Source: Dipteronia dyeriana (taxonomy: Eukaryota; Streptophyta; Magnoliopsida; Sapindales; Sapindaceae). Taken from it: DNA of 64,000 nucleotides. Both the position numbers and the translations under genes were made by a program. Of this stretch, positions 23,655-35,270 are shown in pieces (positions within the stretch are counted from its first letter, which is position 1; each line of letters opens with the position of its first letter). The notes beneath the pieces were generated by a model that was given only the letters and a program-made list of their open reading frames with translations, did not search any database and had not been told where the DNA came from. The stretch spans positions 58,194,597-58,258,596 of the forward strand of contig CM065303.1 in assembly GCA_032871835.1 (NCBI GenBank), given 5' to 3'.

Positions 23655-25055
23655 TCAGGGATCATGCCCAAAATAAGTTGATGGGTCCTCGCTGTCAAAA
23701 GCATAGTTGTCTGAGTCGTCCTTTTCTTCACTTTTGTCAGAACTAGCTTGAGACATGCTTGCCATGGTATTTTTCATTTCTTCTGCAATTCTCATGAGCT
23801 CATCAGGAGTGCAGGCGGCTGCAATTCTGGCCTGGTTCTGGGATTTTGCCATCATAAAGCTAGATTGGTCAGTGGCCTTGGAACAAAAAGTAGGATTGTC
23901 ATATAACCATTTGGAAACTCTGTCTTTCCCAAGATTGGCAAGGTTTATGTCACTCCCCCATTTGATCTTCACTTGTCTGCCAAAATAGGGGACATTTACA
24001 TTCCTAATGAGCTTGTCTTGGATGGAATACTCAAGCATGAGAATCCATGTTAAATTGAATTAGACAGAGAACAAAAATAAGTTTGGGTAGAATTCCCATG
24101 TATCTGGTCTGTCAACATTTGAGATCCAGAAAGAAAAACTTTCTTTGACTTGAGGAGGAAGGAAGTCAATGATAGGTCCAAATTTGTCCCACTATTCAAG
24201 GAACCAGAATGGTAAATCAATGAGAATTTTTTTGTCAAAATAGATGAACCAAGAAAGGGACCTGGGTTTTGTCCAAGCATCTCTATAATCCCAATAAGAA
24301 AAGTCGGATACATGAAAAATCCTGCGGAAATTTCTTTTTGAATTAGGGTCACCGCCCCATTGTTCCAAAGTAATAATTTTGTAAATTTTTATTTTTCTAA
24401 AAATCAATTTTTCTTTGTCGATTTTGTCAAAAACATCTGAAATAAAAATTGAGTCTGTAACTACGAGAATGAACTCATAGAAAATATGTCTTTTTGTCAA
24501 ATCTTCCGGAATCCTTCCAAACAGGGGGTTGATAATATCATCCGCCAGTTTTTTAGGTTCCCTAAAATAATGGTCATGCAGAAAATGCTCTTCCATGGCA
24601 AAGAATCGGTCAAATAAGGGTTTATTGACATAGGAATAGGTTGGCTTGTTGATTTTAGGGAGGGCTGTCTGTGAAGCTTGGGCTAAAATCTTGTCTTGTT
24701 TATTTGAGTGTGGGCTCACTTTTGAAGACACAACTGCCTTAAAAGGGCTACCGTCAATTGCTAAGGGTGAGAAGGTGTTTGTCGTGTGGATTGGGTTTTG
24801 GCTTGGGCTTCGGCTAGAAGAAGGCCCAGAAGGAGGTAATGGGGGAAAATGAATAAGTAGGTTATGTGGGGATCTGGGCTGAGATATGAGTGAAATAGCA
24901 TACTTGTCTTTATGACTTCCTCTAGGAGAAGTATGATAAGTCGATAAGTCTGAATTCTTGTCTGATAAGTCAGATCTTGTGGAGCTTTTGCCACCAGGGC
25001 TTCGGCCGCCACCAGGGCTTCGGCCACCACCACGACCTTTGTTTGTACTGGTCAT
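23655..25055 (-). pseudogene. Pararetroviral open frame downstream of RNase H (function unknown), broken
   Basis: An ATG at 25055 opens 287 codons. The start is Gly/Arg/Ser-rich with a duplicated GGRSPGG unit (residues about 9-22). A middle region carries FGRIPEDLTKRHIFYEF, then LEQWGG, SYWDY and WFIYFD. The frame ends at a TAG (24192-24194) where a Trp codon is expected (EWW). Similarity continues in shifted frames past a frameshift near 24035 into a 127-codon frame (24038-23655) with KIKWGSD and an acidic Ser/Asp-rich end. I recognise this as a frame often annotated next to the polymerase in plant endogenous caulimovirid-like elements. Its position parallels the gene after the polymerase in caulimoviruses, but a transactivator role is only a guess. 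Confidence 0.6.
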
Positions 25056-26560
25056 TTTTCTCCCAGTAAAAATTCTCTGGTCAGAAAATCTGGGAGACTA
25101 TTTTCTGATCCTTTAATATATTCAATGTCAAAATCAAAAGCAGATAAAAGTGCTTGTCATCTAGCAAAGATTTGTTTAGAGGCAATGTTTTTTACATCTT
25201 TTTTCAAAATAAATTTTGTTGACTGACAGTCAACTCTCAAAACAATTTTTTGATTTATTAAATCATCTTGCAATTTCTGAATTGTCAAAACAATTGCTAA
25301 TATTTCTCTCTTTACAGTCGAATATTTCTTTTGGGTGTCGTTCCAGGATCATGAAACATACCTGACAAGACATTCTTTGTTATTAATTTTTTGTTTTAAA
25401 ACACCACCATACCCAATATCTGATGCATCAGTTTCAACAGTTTTTGGGGCAGTAGGGTGACAAATTGTCAAGCATGATAGTTTTTTGACATAATTTTTTA
25501 CATGTAAAACTGCCTTAGTATGTTCATCAGTCCATGGAAGAGGGTTTGTTTTTAATTTTTGGAAAAGGGGTTTACAGATAATATTAAGCTATTTATAAAA
25601 ATTTGAAATGTAATTCAAACATCTCAAAAATCTTTGTAATTGTTTTTTATCTTTTATTTCATCTGGAAATTTGTCAGTAAACTCTAGACTCCTTTGAATG
25701 GGAACAATTGTTCCTCTTTTGATATTATGACCTAAACATCTGATGCTAGTCTAGAAAATGGTGATTTTAGGGGCAGAAATAACTAACCCATGATGTTTAA
25801 CAGTTTTAAAAAAGGTTTCTAAATGTTTCCGAGTTGGTAAATGGTTTTTGAAAATATTAATACATCGTCGATATAGACAATTGAGATTCCAGAATAAGGA
25901 TTAAAAATATTATTCATAATACATTGAAATTCACTAGGGGCATTCTTTACGCCAAATGGCATAACATTCCATTCATACTGCCCAAATGGAACAGTAAAAG
26001 CTGTCTTATAACGGTCCTTTTCAGCAATCTGGATTTGCCAGAATCCTGACTTCATGTCAAATTTTGAGAAAATAATAAAATCATAAAGTCTTTTTAATAG
26101 GTCTGATTTATTAGGCATAGGATACCTGATCCATTGTAAAGTATCATTTAAAGATTTATAATTAATAACAAGCCTGGGAACTCCTCTTTCTATTTCTGCA
26201 TTTTCTGAACATAGAAAGTAGGGCAACTCCATGGGGATTTAGAGGATCTAATTAATTTTTTCTCAATTAAATCCTGTATTTCCTTTTTGCAATAGTCGAT
26301 TAGATCAGCAAACATCTGTATGGGTCTAGCTTTGGTTGGAATACCTTTTTCGTTAAAATCTTTGGTGTAAGGAAGGGTTACAATATGCTTTTTTTTATCC
26401 CAAAAGGCATTTGGTATAGATGAACAAACCTCTCTTTCTAACATTTCTTTAAAGGTTTTTATCTTCTCTTGGAGAAAATGTTCTTTTAATTTTTCATATT
26501 GTCTTTGAAAATTCAAGTCATCTTTTAAAAAAGTTAATTGGTTCTGTTTTCTGGTCAAAG
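25056..26560 (-). pseudogene. Pararetroviral reverse transcriptase and RNase H, broken
   Basis: The reverse transcriptase core is clear: PTKARPIQM, DLIEKKLIRSSKSPWS, PRLVINYKSLN, FSKFDMKSGFWQIQI, VMPFGVKNAPSEFQ and the catalytic YIDDVLIFS (about 25855-25885). The RNase H part follows, with TDAS and a terminal SLPDFLTREFL (about 25070-25100). Breaks seen: frameshifts near 26205 and near 25835, and in-frame stops at 25751-25753 (Gln), 25589-25591, 25349-25351 and 25157-25159 (Trp expected). The motifs are those of Caulimoviridae polymerases rather than Ty3 elements with integrase, and no integrase follows. The polyprotein cannot be produced. Confidence 0.82.
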
Positions 26561-27397
26561 TTGCAATGTAATTGTCAACAGTTTTAGGGTTTTCAAAGAA
26601 AATATTATTATCCCTAGGACATTTAGATCTCTTACAATAACAGGAAAAATGAAAGGGAATAAAATCTTTTTTCCCAGATATTCAGTCACAACTCCCTCAG
26701 TTATAACTTTAAAGGAAGAAATTAGGTATAAAAAAGGCAATCCTAGAATTACATTATGAGAAAGGGTCTTAACCACAATAAAATCATTATTGTAACAAAC
26801 TCCACTGTTGCACACTTTGGCATTAGCAAGTTTATATTTGATATCTAGTTTAATTTTGTTAGCCCCATATAAAGTTTCAGTGGTGGCTTCAAGGTATTTA
26901 GTAGGAACTAAAGATTCTACAATACAATTTAAGTCAGCTCATGTGTCAATAAGAGCAGTAGCACGAATGTTGTAATTGGAGGCAATTCTAATGTCAATTT
27001 CAACAAACCATTTTTGTATTTTTACTTCTTGAATGGTATTAATCTGGTCTAGACTTAAAAGATTTTAGTGGTCGTCATTTTCAGGTTCTATATCAGACTC
27101 GTCATAACTGTTAAAGTCGGTAGTTTGTTTTTCGAGAGCTCTTTTAGGGAATTGTTTATCAATGACATTCATGACTTGTAATTCTTGTATTTGGATCTTG
27201 CAAATTTTTATTTATTCTTTGATACTAATGATTTCCTTTTGTAGGTCAGGAATGATAACTTTTCTAGATTTAGTATAAAATTTTCCTAAAACATTTTGTT
27301 CGAAATCTGGGGTTTCAAAAGGGGTATTTTTGAAGGGTTTTGCTTCATTTAAAGGTTCATTGTTGTTGCTAGAAGAAGGTTCGTTAGTGATTTTTTT
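26561..27397 (-). pseudogene. Pararetroviral protease region, broken and truncated
   Basis: A retropepsin-like segment carries the LIDT-x-AD active-site context at about 26934-26950, but its Gly codon is a stop (TGA at 26939-26941). Further on are NAKVCNSGVCYNNDF and LSHNVILGLPFL, the usual second strand and ILG motif. Two more stops lie upstream (27065-27067 and 27212-27214). The sequence begins abruptly at the TA tract near 27397, so the N-terminal polyprotein is absent. Confidence 0.7.
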
Positions 27398-27730
27398 TTA
27401 TTACATATATATTTTACATAACATATATATATATATATATATATTAATAATACATATTAATTTATAAATATTATTATAATATATATATATACGTCATATA
27501 ATATATATTAATATGTATTTAATATATATATATATATATATATAATATGTAATATAATAATAATTATTATATTATTTATCTTAAATATATTATATTATAT
27601 ATATTTTTATAATTTATATATTAATATTTATAAATCATATATATTATGTGTTGTAATATATATATATATATATATATAATAATAATATTTATAATATTAT
27701 ATATGTAATTATAATATATAATTTATTGGA
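27398..27730. repeat. Long TA-rich tract bordering the pararetrovirus (right)
   Basis: About 330 bases almost purely A and T, with several (TA)8-12 runs. It begins exactly where viral similarity stops and ends where the right MITE arm starts. Confidence 0.8.
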
Positions 27731-28117
27731 CAAGATTGTAATTGTTTGAAAATTTAAAAGGTAAATTGGTCATTTTGACACGTGTCCCATATCATGGGAC
27801 AAGTTGACCTAGGGTCTTAGGTGAGATAAGTTTTTGTGATTTTTTTCCCATCTTGTCCCGTCTTGTCTCATGCTAAGGACGCGCCAAACGTGGGACAAGA
27901 ATAAACTGTCTCACCTTGTCCTGTCCTGTCCCGCGTACCAAACGCACCCTTCAAGTATGATCCAGAAAATGATTGTGATTTTGGTTAGAAAGATTGAACT
28001 CTAAAAGTACGGTCCAAAATACAACAACATGAAAGGGATTTTTTGACATTTTAGAGTTTATAGGTAAATGTAAAATTATATTTAATATACTTCCATCTTA
28101 AATTCTTCAACCACTAA

Positions 28118-28547
28118 ATGCATCTTCAATGTTGTGTCAAATAATTATGTCAATGCTAAAATTTAGTATACTATACAAAAACTCTCTTCCAATGCACCGC
28201 TAAATGTTGTGCCAAATTTAGCACAACAATAAATGCTTATTTTTAAATATTTAAATTTAATGTACATTAATGTTATTTCATCCAAAATTTATTACATATG
28301 CAACTATTCTTCGTAAATTAAATATTTTTCAATTTTTGTTTTTACTATTTCTTTTTCTGTTTATTCAATTATAAAAAAAATACATTGATGGTAGTCGTTG
28401 ATTTTTATAATTTTAATTAATAAAATAATATAAATAGCATTTTAAATATTATTAGAGCACAACATTAAATTGTTGTCTTAAATATAACATTTTACACTTT
28501 TTATACCAAATTTGATATTGACAATAGCACATGCACCGGAGATGGTC
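28118..28547. mobile_element. Tourist-like MITE (CATCTCC..GGAGATG ends)
   Basis: The left end ATGCATCTTCAATG and right end CACCGGAGATGGTC are imperfect inverted repeats. TAA flanks both sides (28115-28117 and 28548-28550). Internal inverted pieces include TTGTGCCAAATTTAGCACAA near 28208. Length is 430 bp with no coding capacity. A related left end (GGCCATCTCCAATTGG) occurs at 63358. Confidence 0.55.
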
Positions 28548-28550
28548 TAA

Positions 28551-30943
28551 GATAAAGGACTTTTGGTTGCTATTGTCATTTAATTTTCATTAAAGTAAAT
28601 TCACTTTTCCCTAAATTATTTAAACTTTGAAAGAGAAGACATACACAAAACACCTAAAGAAACATTGTAAACCTTTTACATATATCTAAAATTCATACGT
28701 ATAGTACAAAGTTAGTTAATTAGACAACGGCACATTAGTTATTACATAGAATTATATTACGGTATATCTCCCGTGTTTATATTATGATGCTGCAAGTGAA
28801 ATCGTGTTAAAACACATAAATGTTTCATTTTTCAACATCATTTTCAAGAAAAAGAAGTTTATTAAGATTGCAAATCAAAATTACTCTAATAAGAATTATA
28901 AATATTTCTGGGAACATACAACTTAAATAGTCATACGAGGTCCACAGAAGTTGATTAAGATTGCAATAAAAATGATCAAGACGTTGGTAAGTAGCTTAAT
29001 TAAAAAGAAATGGCGCATCCATCAACCATCAATCCAACATCATGTAACTAATTTTGGTTCGTCTTAACTCTATAATCATAAGTACACCAAACATAGTTTG
29101 GTGAATATGAAAAAGGCTTTTGGCTTTTTCTTTTGTTGAAATATTTTGGTAGCGTGCGTGCCTTAACAACCGATTCCAATTAACAATGACTACCTTCACT
29201 CGTACGCTACCATCATTCACAAACAATAATACTTTTGTCACAATTAAGATACCAAAAATGTAAAACAAATCTTTTTTTGTACAATATAATTAATTAACTA
29301 ACTAATACTCCATATTATTATAAGATCGTATCTTGTAGAGTTTTGAATCGAGTATTATTTGAACAAGTGAAAACTTAATATTGTCATCCTACAAGAATAA
29401 GTGATGGCTTCTGCTTTTCTGTTTCGTTTTGTGAAAATTTATTTGGGTTTTGTAATACAATTTTATAAAAATAAAAAACCACACAAATCATGTTTTCTTT
29501 TTTCTTTTTAAATAGGGCAGCTTTTAAGATAAAAATTATTTGGTAAATCATGTGCTAAAAGAGTCTCATGTAAAACCTTATTTCTAAAATATATTTTCTG
29601 ACTTGTTTTGAATACGACAATAAGAGAAGTTTGGATATGTTACTGGTAATAATAACCATGCACAATAACAGAAAATAGGTATATAGACAGTTAGCAATAT
29701 ATTTATTCGACATTACAAAATTTACGTAAAGTGTTTTTTCAAAAAAAGAAAAAGAAAATCCTTATGTAAAATGTTACAAATACAAAAAATAATAATAAGA
29801 GTAATGTAATACTAAACCAACCTTATTTGATGATGTTATCTACTCTCTTTTTTATGTCCTTAGTTTGCCAATGAGGAGCACAAAATGTCAAAATGTATGA
29901 AATAACGGACAGTAGTATGAATGATGTGCGGTCGTATCTATATTACGAGATTGCGGGTTTGAATCCCCCCGTCTCCCTTTCACAAAAATCCCGAATTTAT
30001 ATAATAATATAATAATTAAAAAAAGAGGAATGCTGTGCATGTGGTCTGGCTCATGGTTGATGGACGAATTAAGGAGCAGTTGAGTTATATGGTTTCAGGC
30101 CTTGAGCCCATTATATATCCAATTGGGTCAGACAACAACACTACAATCCGGAAATGTGGCCAAATGTTTTGCTGTTTGCAAATACACTTTCTATATGTCA
30201 TTTGTTTGCGCATCAAATATTACATTTTCTTCTAGTCAAGCAAGTAAATATTTAAATTATTATAAATATTGGGCTTCTGAATTTCGAATAATTAGGGAAA
30301 CATTAAAAAAAAAAAATGTTGGATGTTTGCTTTTAGAGTTTAAATTCTTCTCTGTAAGAGTAAATATGAAGATTCAAACTCTACAACGTGCCTGATATGA
30401 TGACTCATATTAGATCAAATATCACTCATGGACAAAATATAGAATATTGGAAATTTTTAAGCTCTTACAAAACCTACAAAAAGGTTGAAGTGATGAGTTT
30501 ATTGGAAAAAATATATCAACCCAACATTTTTTGACATTTGCACTAGCAAATTATGTTTTAAGCCCAACAACTTTCAAAACAGTGCACTGAAGCCCATGTA
30601 CAACTTTTATGGGTTGTTTCTTTTTTCTTTTTCTTTTTTTCGATGACCGAATCATTCTGAAGTTTACTACAGACTGAATAGAGGTTAAAACATAAAATTA
30701 AATGACATGTTTAATTTTTATTTTCCCCGACTATTAAAGTAGTGTTATAAAGATATTAATGATAGTATTATATTAGATATTTTAATGTTTTTAGAACAAC
30801 TTAAAAAGATTACTTGGAAAAGTCCAAAACAACATTTCATGGACTCAAAAGTCTATATTAGTAAGTTTATACAGTCTATAAAGTTAAAATAATATGTACA
30901 AAAATTCACTAAATCTAACCATATTAAATTTAACCGAATCAAA
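28551..30943. other. AT-rich intergenic stretch
   Basis: No gene is supported. A SINE-like remnant lies at 29905-30005. Open frames around 30035-30395 have no recognisable domain. Confidence 0.45.
29905..30005 (+). repeat. SINE-like remnant
   Basis: GAGATTGCGGGTTTGAATCCCCCC contains a good B-box-like motif, followed by CCCTTTCACAAAAATCCCGAATTTATA. The layout matches the remnant at 9478-9565. An A box is not convincing. Confidence 0.4.
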
Positions 30944-30948
30944 ATGAA

Positions 30949-31667
30949 TGACAGGATATGGCGAAAATAAGAATGATCACTTTATCGAACCCTGGGGTAC
31001 ACTCAGACGAACTTTGACACAACGATCGGTAGTTACCCAAGTATGGACCGCTATGCAGGGGCCATCATTCCCTAATCTTCGTTAGAAAATGGTGCCCTCG
31101 AATCCTCAAAGAGAATGTCAAATCCACGACAGATAAATGTTCCAATGAAACGATTTTATTAATATTTATCAAAAGGTAAAAAGTTACAATAATTGGAAAT
31201 AATAAGACTATTTATAATAAACTAATCATAATACGACTCGAATACGACATTCCTAAAAAAAGACTAAAACAAGACAATATCAAAACTAATCAGAATCTTT
31301 TAAGATTTATGACTCCTAAATTGACTGGAAAACAAATATCAAATACCGAAAATGTAAGTTTGATTTATTTCTAAAACCTAAATTTAATTCTTATTCAAAC
31401 TAAGATAAATAAACTTGCTAAACAAGATAATACCCAAATAAACAAAATAAGAAAATAAAGAATTGCCTAAACCCAGTCTGACTCGCTGGAGTCAGATTGT
31501 GGTTTGGACCGTGGCTGATTATAGTAACCTCTCTGATGCAGCTTAAGTCGCGGGCATGAGCAGCAATTTGAACCACGAATGATTCCAAGGACCTCTTTGG
31601 AATTTACTTGGGCCACTGGACACCTATAGCGACATGGGACGCTGTTCCTTCTTCTTATCGTACATCA
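30949..31667 (-). mobile_element. Solo LTR, minus orientation
   Basis: A 719-bp unit starts TGACAGGATATGG and ends TCGTACATCA on +, with a perfect 5-bp target duplication ATGAA (30944-30948 and 31668-31672). On the minus strand a TATA-like TTATAAATAGTC (about 31207-31219) precedes an AATAAAATCG poly(A)-type signal (31151-31160). No internal retroelement sequence adjoins it. Confidence 0.78.
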
Positions 31668-32590
31668 ATGAATCTATCATGTTTAATTCAACTTAATTCA
31701 ACACATTAATGTAGTTTAAACCGGTTCAATAGTATGTTGTTCAATTCGGTTAGTTTACTCAAAACCATTGTAAAAGACCATTTTTTTAGTGTTAGTTGCG
31801 GTTAGTGGTGTAAAACTGGAGCAGCTCGACCTATTAGGCACGACCTGCCTAGGCCCATTTTCAAAAACGGGTCGGCCTTGGTCCAGCACGCACTGTGTGC
31901 GTGCTATACCAGGCTCGGCCTGTTTTCAAAAACGATGGCACGACACGGAACGTCAACCGGTCTCAGGCGGGCCATGCCAGATCGGGCCACGGGCCTGGTC
32001 CACGATTGGTCCACGGGCTGCTCCATAATCATTTTCAAATCCAATTTTTAAAAATTAAGTTTGTTTGGATTTTGTGTTTAGGGTTTGGGATTTACGAAAA
32101 ATACTGTAATACACAAAAAAATTGCTTGTTCTATCAATTTAACAATTCAATTATATAAATGTAATTTAAATTAATTTGTTTATCTTTTGAACTAATTAAT
32201 ATGAAAAATAATAATTCATTCCAAATGTATTAGTTAGATAGATCATAGATTTAATATCCATGATAGTTCCAAAATTCAGCAAAGATAAAGTAATACAAAA
32301 AATAAAAATAGATGTAATTACGAAATTATGAAATGAACAATTTTTTATTTTTTGTTAACTTATGGAATTCAGTTTTACATATTTATATGATTGTTTCATT
32401 AAAAATCTTACCAATAAAATCCCAGTAGGATAAAAACTTGGTAAGGGAAAAAGAGTACAATCGTATTACAACTTACAAGTAAATATACATGTAAAAGTAT
32501 AATCTAGTTCTGACCCTGACCACTACCGGAAGGCTCATCAACATATAGATTGTTAAAATTTAGAATAAGTTCTTTATCTATAGTTTGATT

Positions 32591-34604
32591 TTACAACTTT
32601 CCTTTAGCATGCTCCCAATCTCGAAGGCATGTTAATACCTCCACCATCTCCGGAGACAAACAGTTTCTTCTTGGTCCAATTATATATCCACTGGTGCTGA
32701 AAGCTTGTTCTGAAAACACCGTTAACACGGGGATAACCAGTACGTCACGTGCTATGTGTGACAAAACTGGATACATGTACGTATAGGTCTTCCACCATAA
32801 CAGCAAATCAAACTCTTCCTTGTCTTCAACAGCATCGAATTGTGCTTCAAGGTACCTAATCAGTTCGGTACAAGAAGATGGGTCACATCTTTACCCTGAA
32901 GAAGTACTTGCTGATTTGTCATTTTTTTCACCGTTTGAGAAGGCTCCAACTTGTTTGCTTCGGCTCTGTCTCCGGTTGTGTTGATTGGGGGGTGTCAATG
33001 TTGTCAAACCTGCTCTCATAAATACGAAAAATCTCGAACAACTTGGTATGAATGTCAGTAATCTGTTCTGAATAATCTATTGACAAATTAGTACCAATAA
33101 ACTCAAGCAAAACTTCTAAACCAGATAATTTAACCATAGGATCTTCTATAAGACTTAAGGCATAAAGTAGATGAATGTTAGCTCAATATTTTTTTCAACT
33201 TTTTCTCCATGGCAACAACTGCAAGGTTTAGATGCTCATCTTCTCTATAACTGTTTAACACTTCAGACATTTTCACTATCTGATGGATTGTCTGAGAAGA
33301 TGTGCGGTAATAGACCCCAGAAAGAGTTACAGTGGTATTGTAAAAAATCTTTAAAAATTAAACAAAAACCTTGCCACATTCCAATCGTCTATGGTAAGTG
33401 CTTTTGCTTCAGGACGACTAGTTTCGTCCAATTTCATGTTATAAAAACATGTAATGGCTGTATCATAATCCAAACAATTGTCCAGCATTAAGTAAGTAGA
33501 GTTTCTCCTTACCGGCATATCAGTTTGGAATCGTCGTGGTTTGAGACCGTTTAATTTACAGTGTCTCTTGAATTCACTGATATAAGTGTAAATCTAAGAA
33601 ATGACATCTCTGATGCGATCTATTTGGTCTCTTACCTGCTTAAAATTAGCATGTACAACTAAATTTATAATATGACAATCACACCGTTGATGGAATAAAT
33701 AATCTCCATCTTGCGGGATATTTCTTGCAACAAACAATGCAATATAGCTAGTATTTGCAGATGCCTTATCTAATGTGATAGAAAGGATGCGATGCGTGAT
33801 TTCATAAGTTTCTAAAACAAAAAGAATGACATTAAAAATATTTTTTACGGTTGTGCAAAATCCATAAGACGAAAACCAAGAATTTTGTTTATTATCCTCC
33901 ATTCCGAATCTAAATGGTGTCATGTGACACATAAATAGTCCTGTTTGGAACATGCGTTCTAAATATCAGAAGTTAATGCAACAGAGACACTTAGATATTG
34001 TATATCAGCAATCAAGTCATCTCTTTGGGTTTCAAACAATCTTATCAATTCATTTCTAGTGGTGGTTCTAGAAACATGTTCAAATTGTGGATTGTATGCA
34101 GATGTGATTAATTCTTCAAAAAGTGGATTGTCACCAACACTGATCGGTTGATCAGTTTATGCAATATATCGTGTCAAGCACTCTAGCGTACATGGCGTCG
34201 AACCGCCACATTGTAACGGACACGTTTGGGTGCCGTTGTAGTTGTGTCTGAGTTGTAGTGTCTACATGTTCATGTGCAGACAAACATTTGTGCATATGCC
34301 TTCTCAAATGTTCAGTTCTCTTCGTAGTTGTGGTATACTCCTTATGACAAAACTTACATTTAGCTCTGGGCCAGATCGTCCCGTCTGGGAGTGTCATTTG
34401 GACTAAGTTGAAACACTGTTAGACATCTGATGCTAATCTTTTAGGACGTGATGTTGGTGTAATGGCGGAACCAGAAGGTCCCGTTTGAGTATGGGTCGAC
34501 TCCGAAAAATCAAATTCATCATTGAACATGTTCAAACCGTCCGGAAAATAAGGCTGCTGGTTATGATCTATTTCCTGAAGTACAAATATGAACACTATAT
34601 TCAT
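32591..34604 (-). pseudogene. hAT transposase, degraded
   Basis: In order on the minus strand: a short acidic start (34604-34419), a BED-type zinc finger (34397-34290, CKFCHKEY...HLRRHMHKC), a catalytic-core piece (33953-33594, with ETYEITHRILSITLDKASAN and FHQRCDCHIINLVV), and a C-terminal hAT dimerisation piece (32806-32591, with WWKTYTYMYPVLSHIARDVL, VFSEQAFSTSG and a final LTCLRDW). The VLVIP...SEQAFSTSG string is the hATC signature of plant Ac/Tam3-like transposases. The pieces lie in different frames with stops between them, so no full transposase can be made. A second, shorter copy of the same family is at 50983-53190. Confidence 0.85.
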
Positions 34605-35270
34605 TAATAGTCACATTAAAAATCAATATTTAGTAACAAAATAATTTTAAATTAATTACTACCCTTAACAATCTTAAGTTACTAACAATAATTATTAAAA
34701 TTAATACAACATTTAAAAATCTTAATTTACTAACAAAACATATTAAAATTAACCACTACACTTAAAATTCATAATATACTAATACAAAATATTAAAATAA
34801 ACAACTACACTTAAAGTTCATAATTTACTAACAAAAATTATTAAATTCAGTAATACAAATTAAATTGATAAATTTACTAACAACAAATATTAAATTTAAT
34901 ACTACACTTAAAAATCTTAATTTACTAACAAAACATATAAAAATTAACCACTACTCGTAAAATTCATAATATACTAATACAAAATATCAAAATAAACAAC
35001 TACACTTAAAATTCATAATTTACTAACAAAAAATTCAATAATACAAATTAAATTGATAAATTTACTAACAGCAAATATTAAATTTAATACTACACTTAAA
35101 AATCTTAATTTACTAACAAAACATATTAAAATTAACCACTACACTTAAAATTCCTAATATACTAATCGAAAATATTAAAATAAACAACTCCACTTAAAAT
35201 TCATAATTTACTAACAAAAAATATTAAATTCACTACTACAAATTAAATTGATAAATTTACTAACAACAAA

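Larger units (their letters stand above)
22971..27397 (-). mobile_element. Endogenous pararetrovirus fragment (Caulimoviridae-like), decayed, minus strand
   Basis: In transcription order on the minus strand it carries a retropepsin-like protease segment, reverse transcriptase with RNase H, a second open frame, and a promoter and poly(A) control region. There is no integrase and no LTR, as expected of a plant pararetrovirus integrated by host processes. The upstream part (movement and coat protein regions) is missing, cut at about 27397 by TA repeats. Multiple in-frame stops and frameshifts, given in the part entries, make it inactive. The family assignment rests on the motif content of the reverse transcriptase and the gene order; florendovirus-like or another caulimovirid genus is not decided. 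Confidence 0.8.
22648..27949. mobile_element. Harbinger-like MITE split by a pararetrovirus insertion (outer boundaries)
   Basis: The left end reads GGGTGCGTTTGGTATGG and the right end GCGTACCAAACGCACCC, an inverted pair. The next about 120-150 bases on each side (GGGACAGGAC... and the opposite arm ...GTCCTGTCCTGTCCC) belong to one MITE family. A homologous arm at 62150-62343 carries the same end, followed by TTA. The two halves lie 5.3 kb apart because the space between is filled by TA repeats and a decayed pararetrovirus. The flanks TCT/TTC do not form a clean target duplication, so the Harbinger assignment rests on the terminal motif. Confidence 0.65.

Noticed and set aside
25819..26560. 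Ty3-type retrotransposon reverse transcriptase
   Set aside because: No integrase, LTRs or primer-binding site adjoin it; motif wording, gene order and the TATA-poly(A) arrangement fit a pararetrovirus better.
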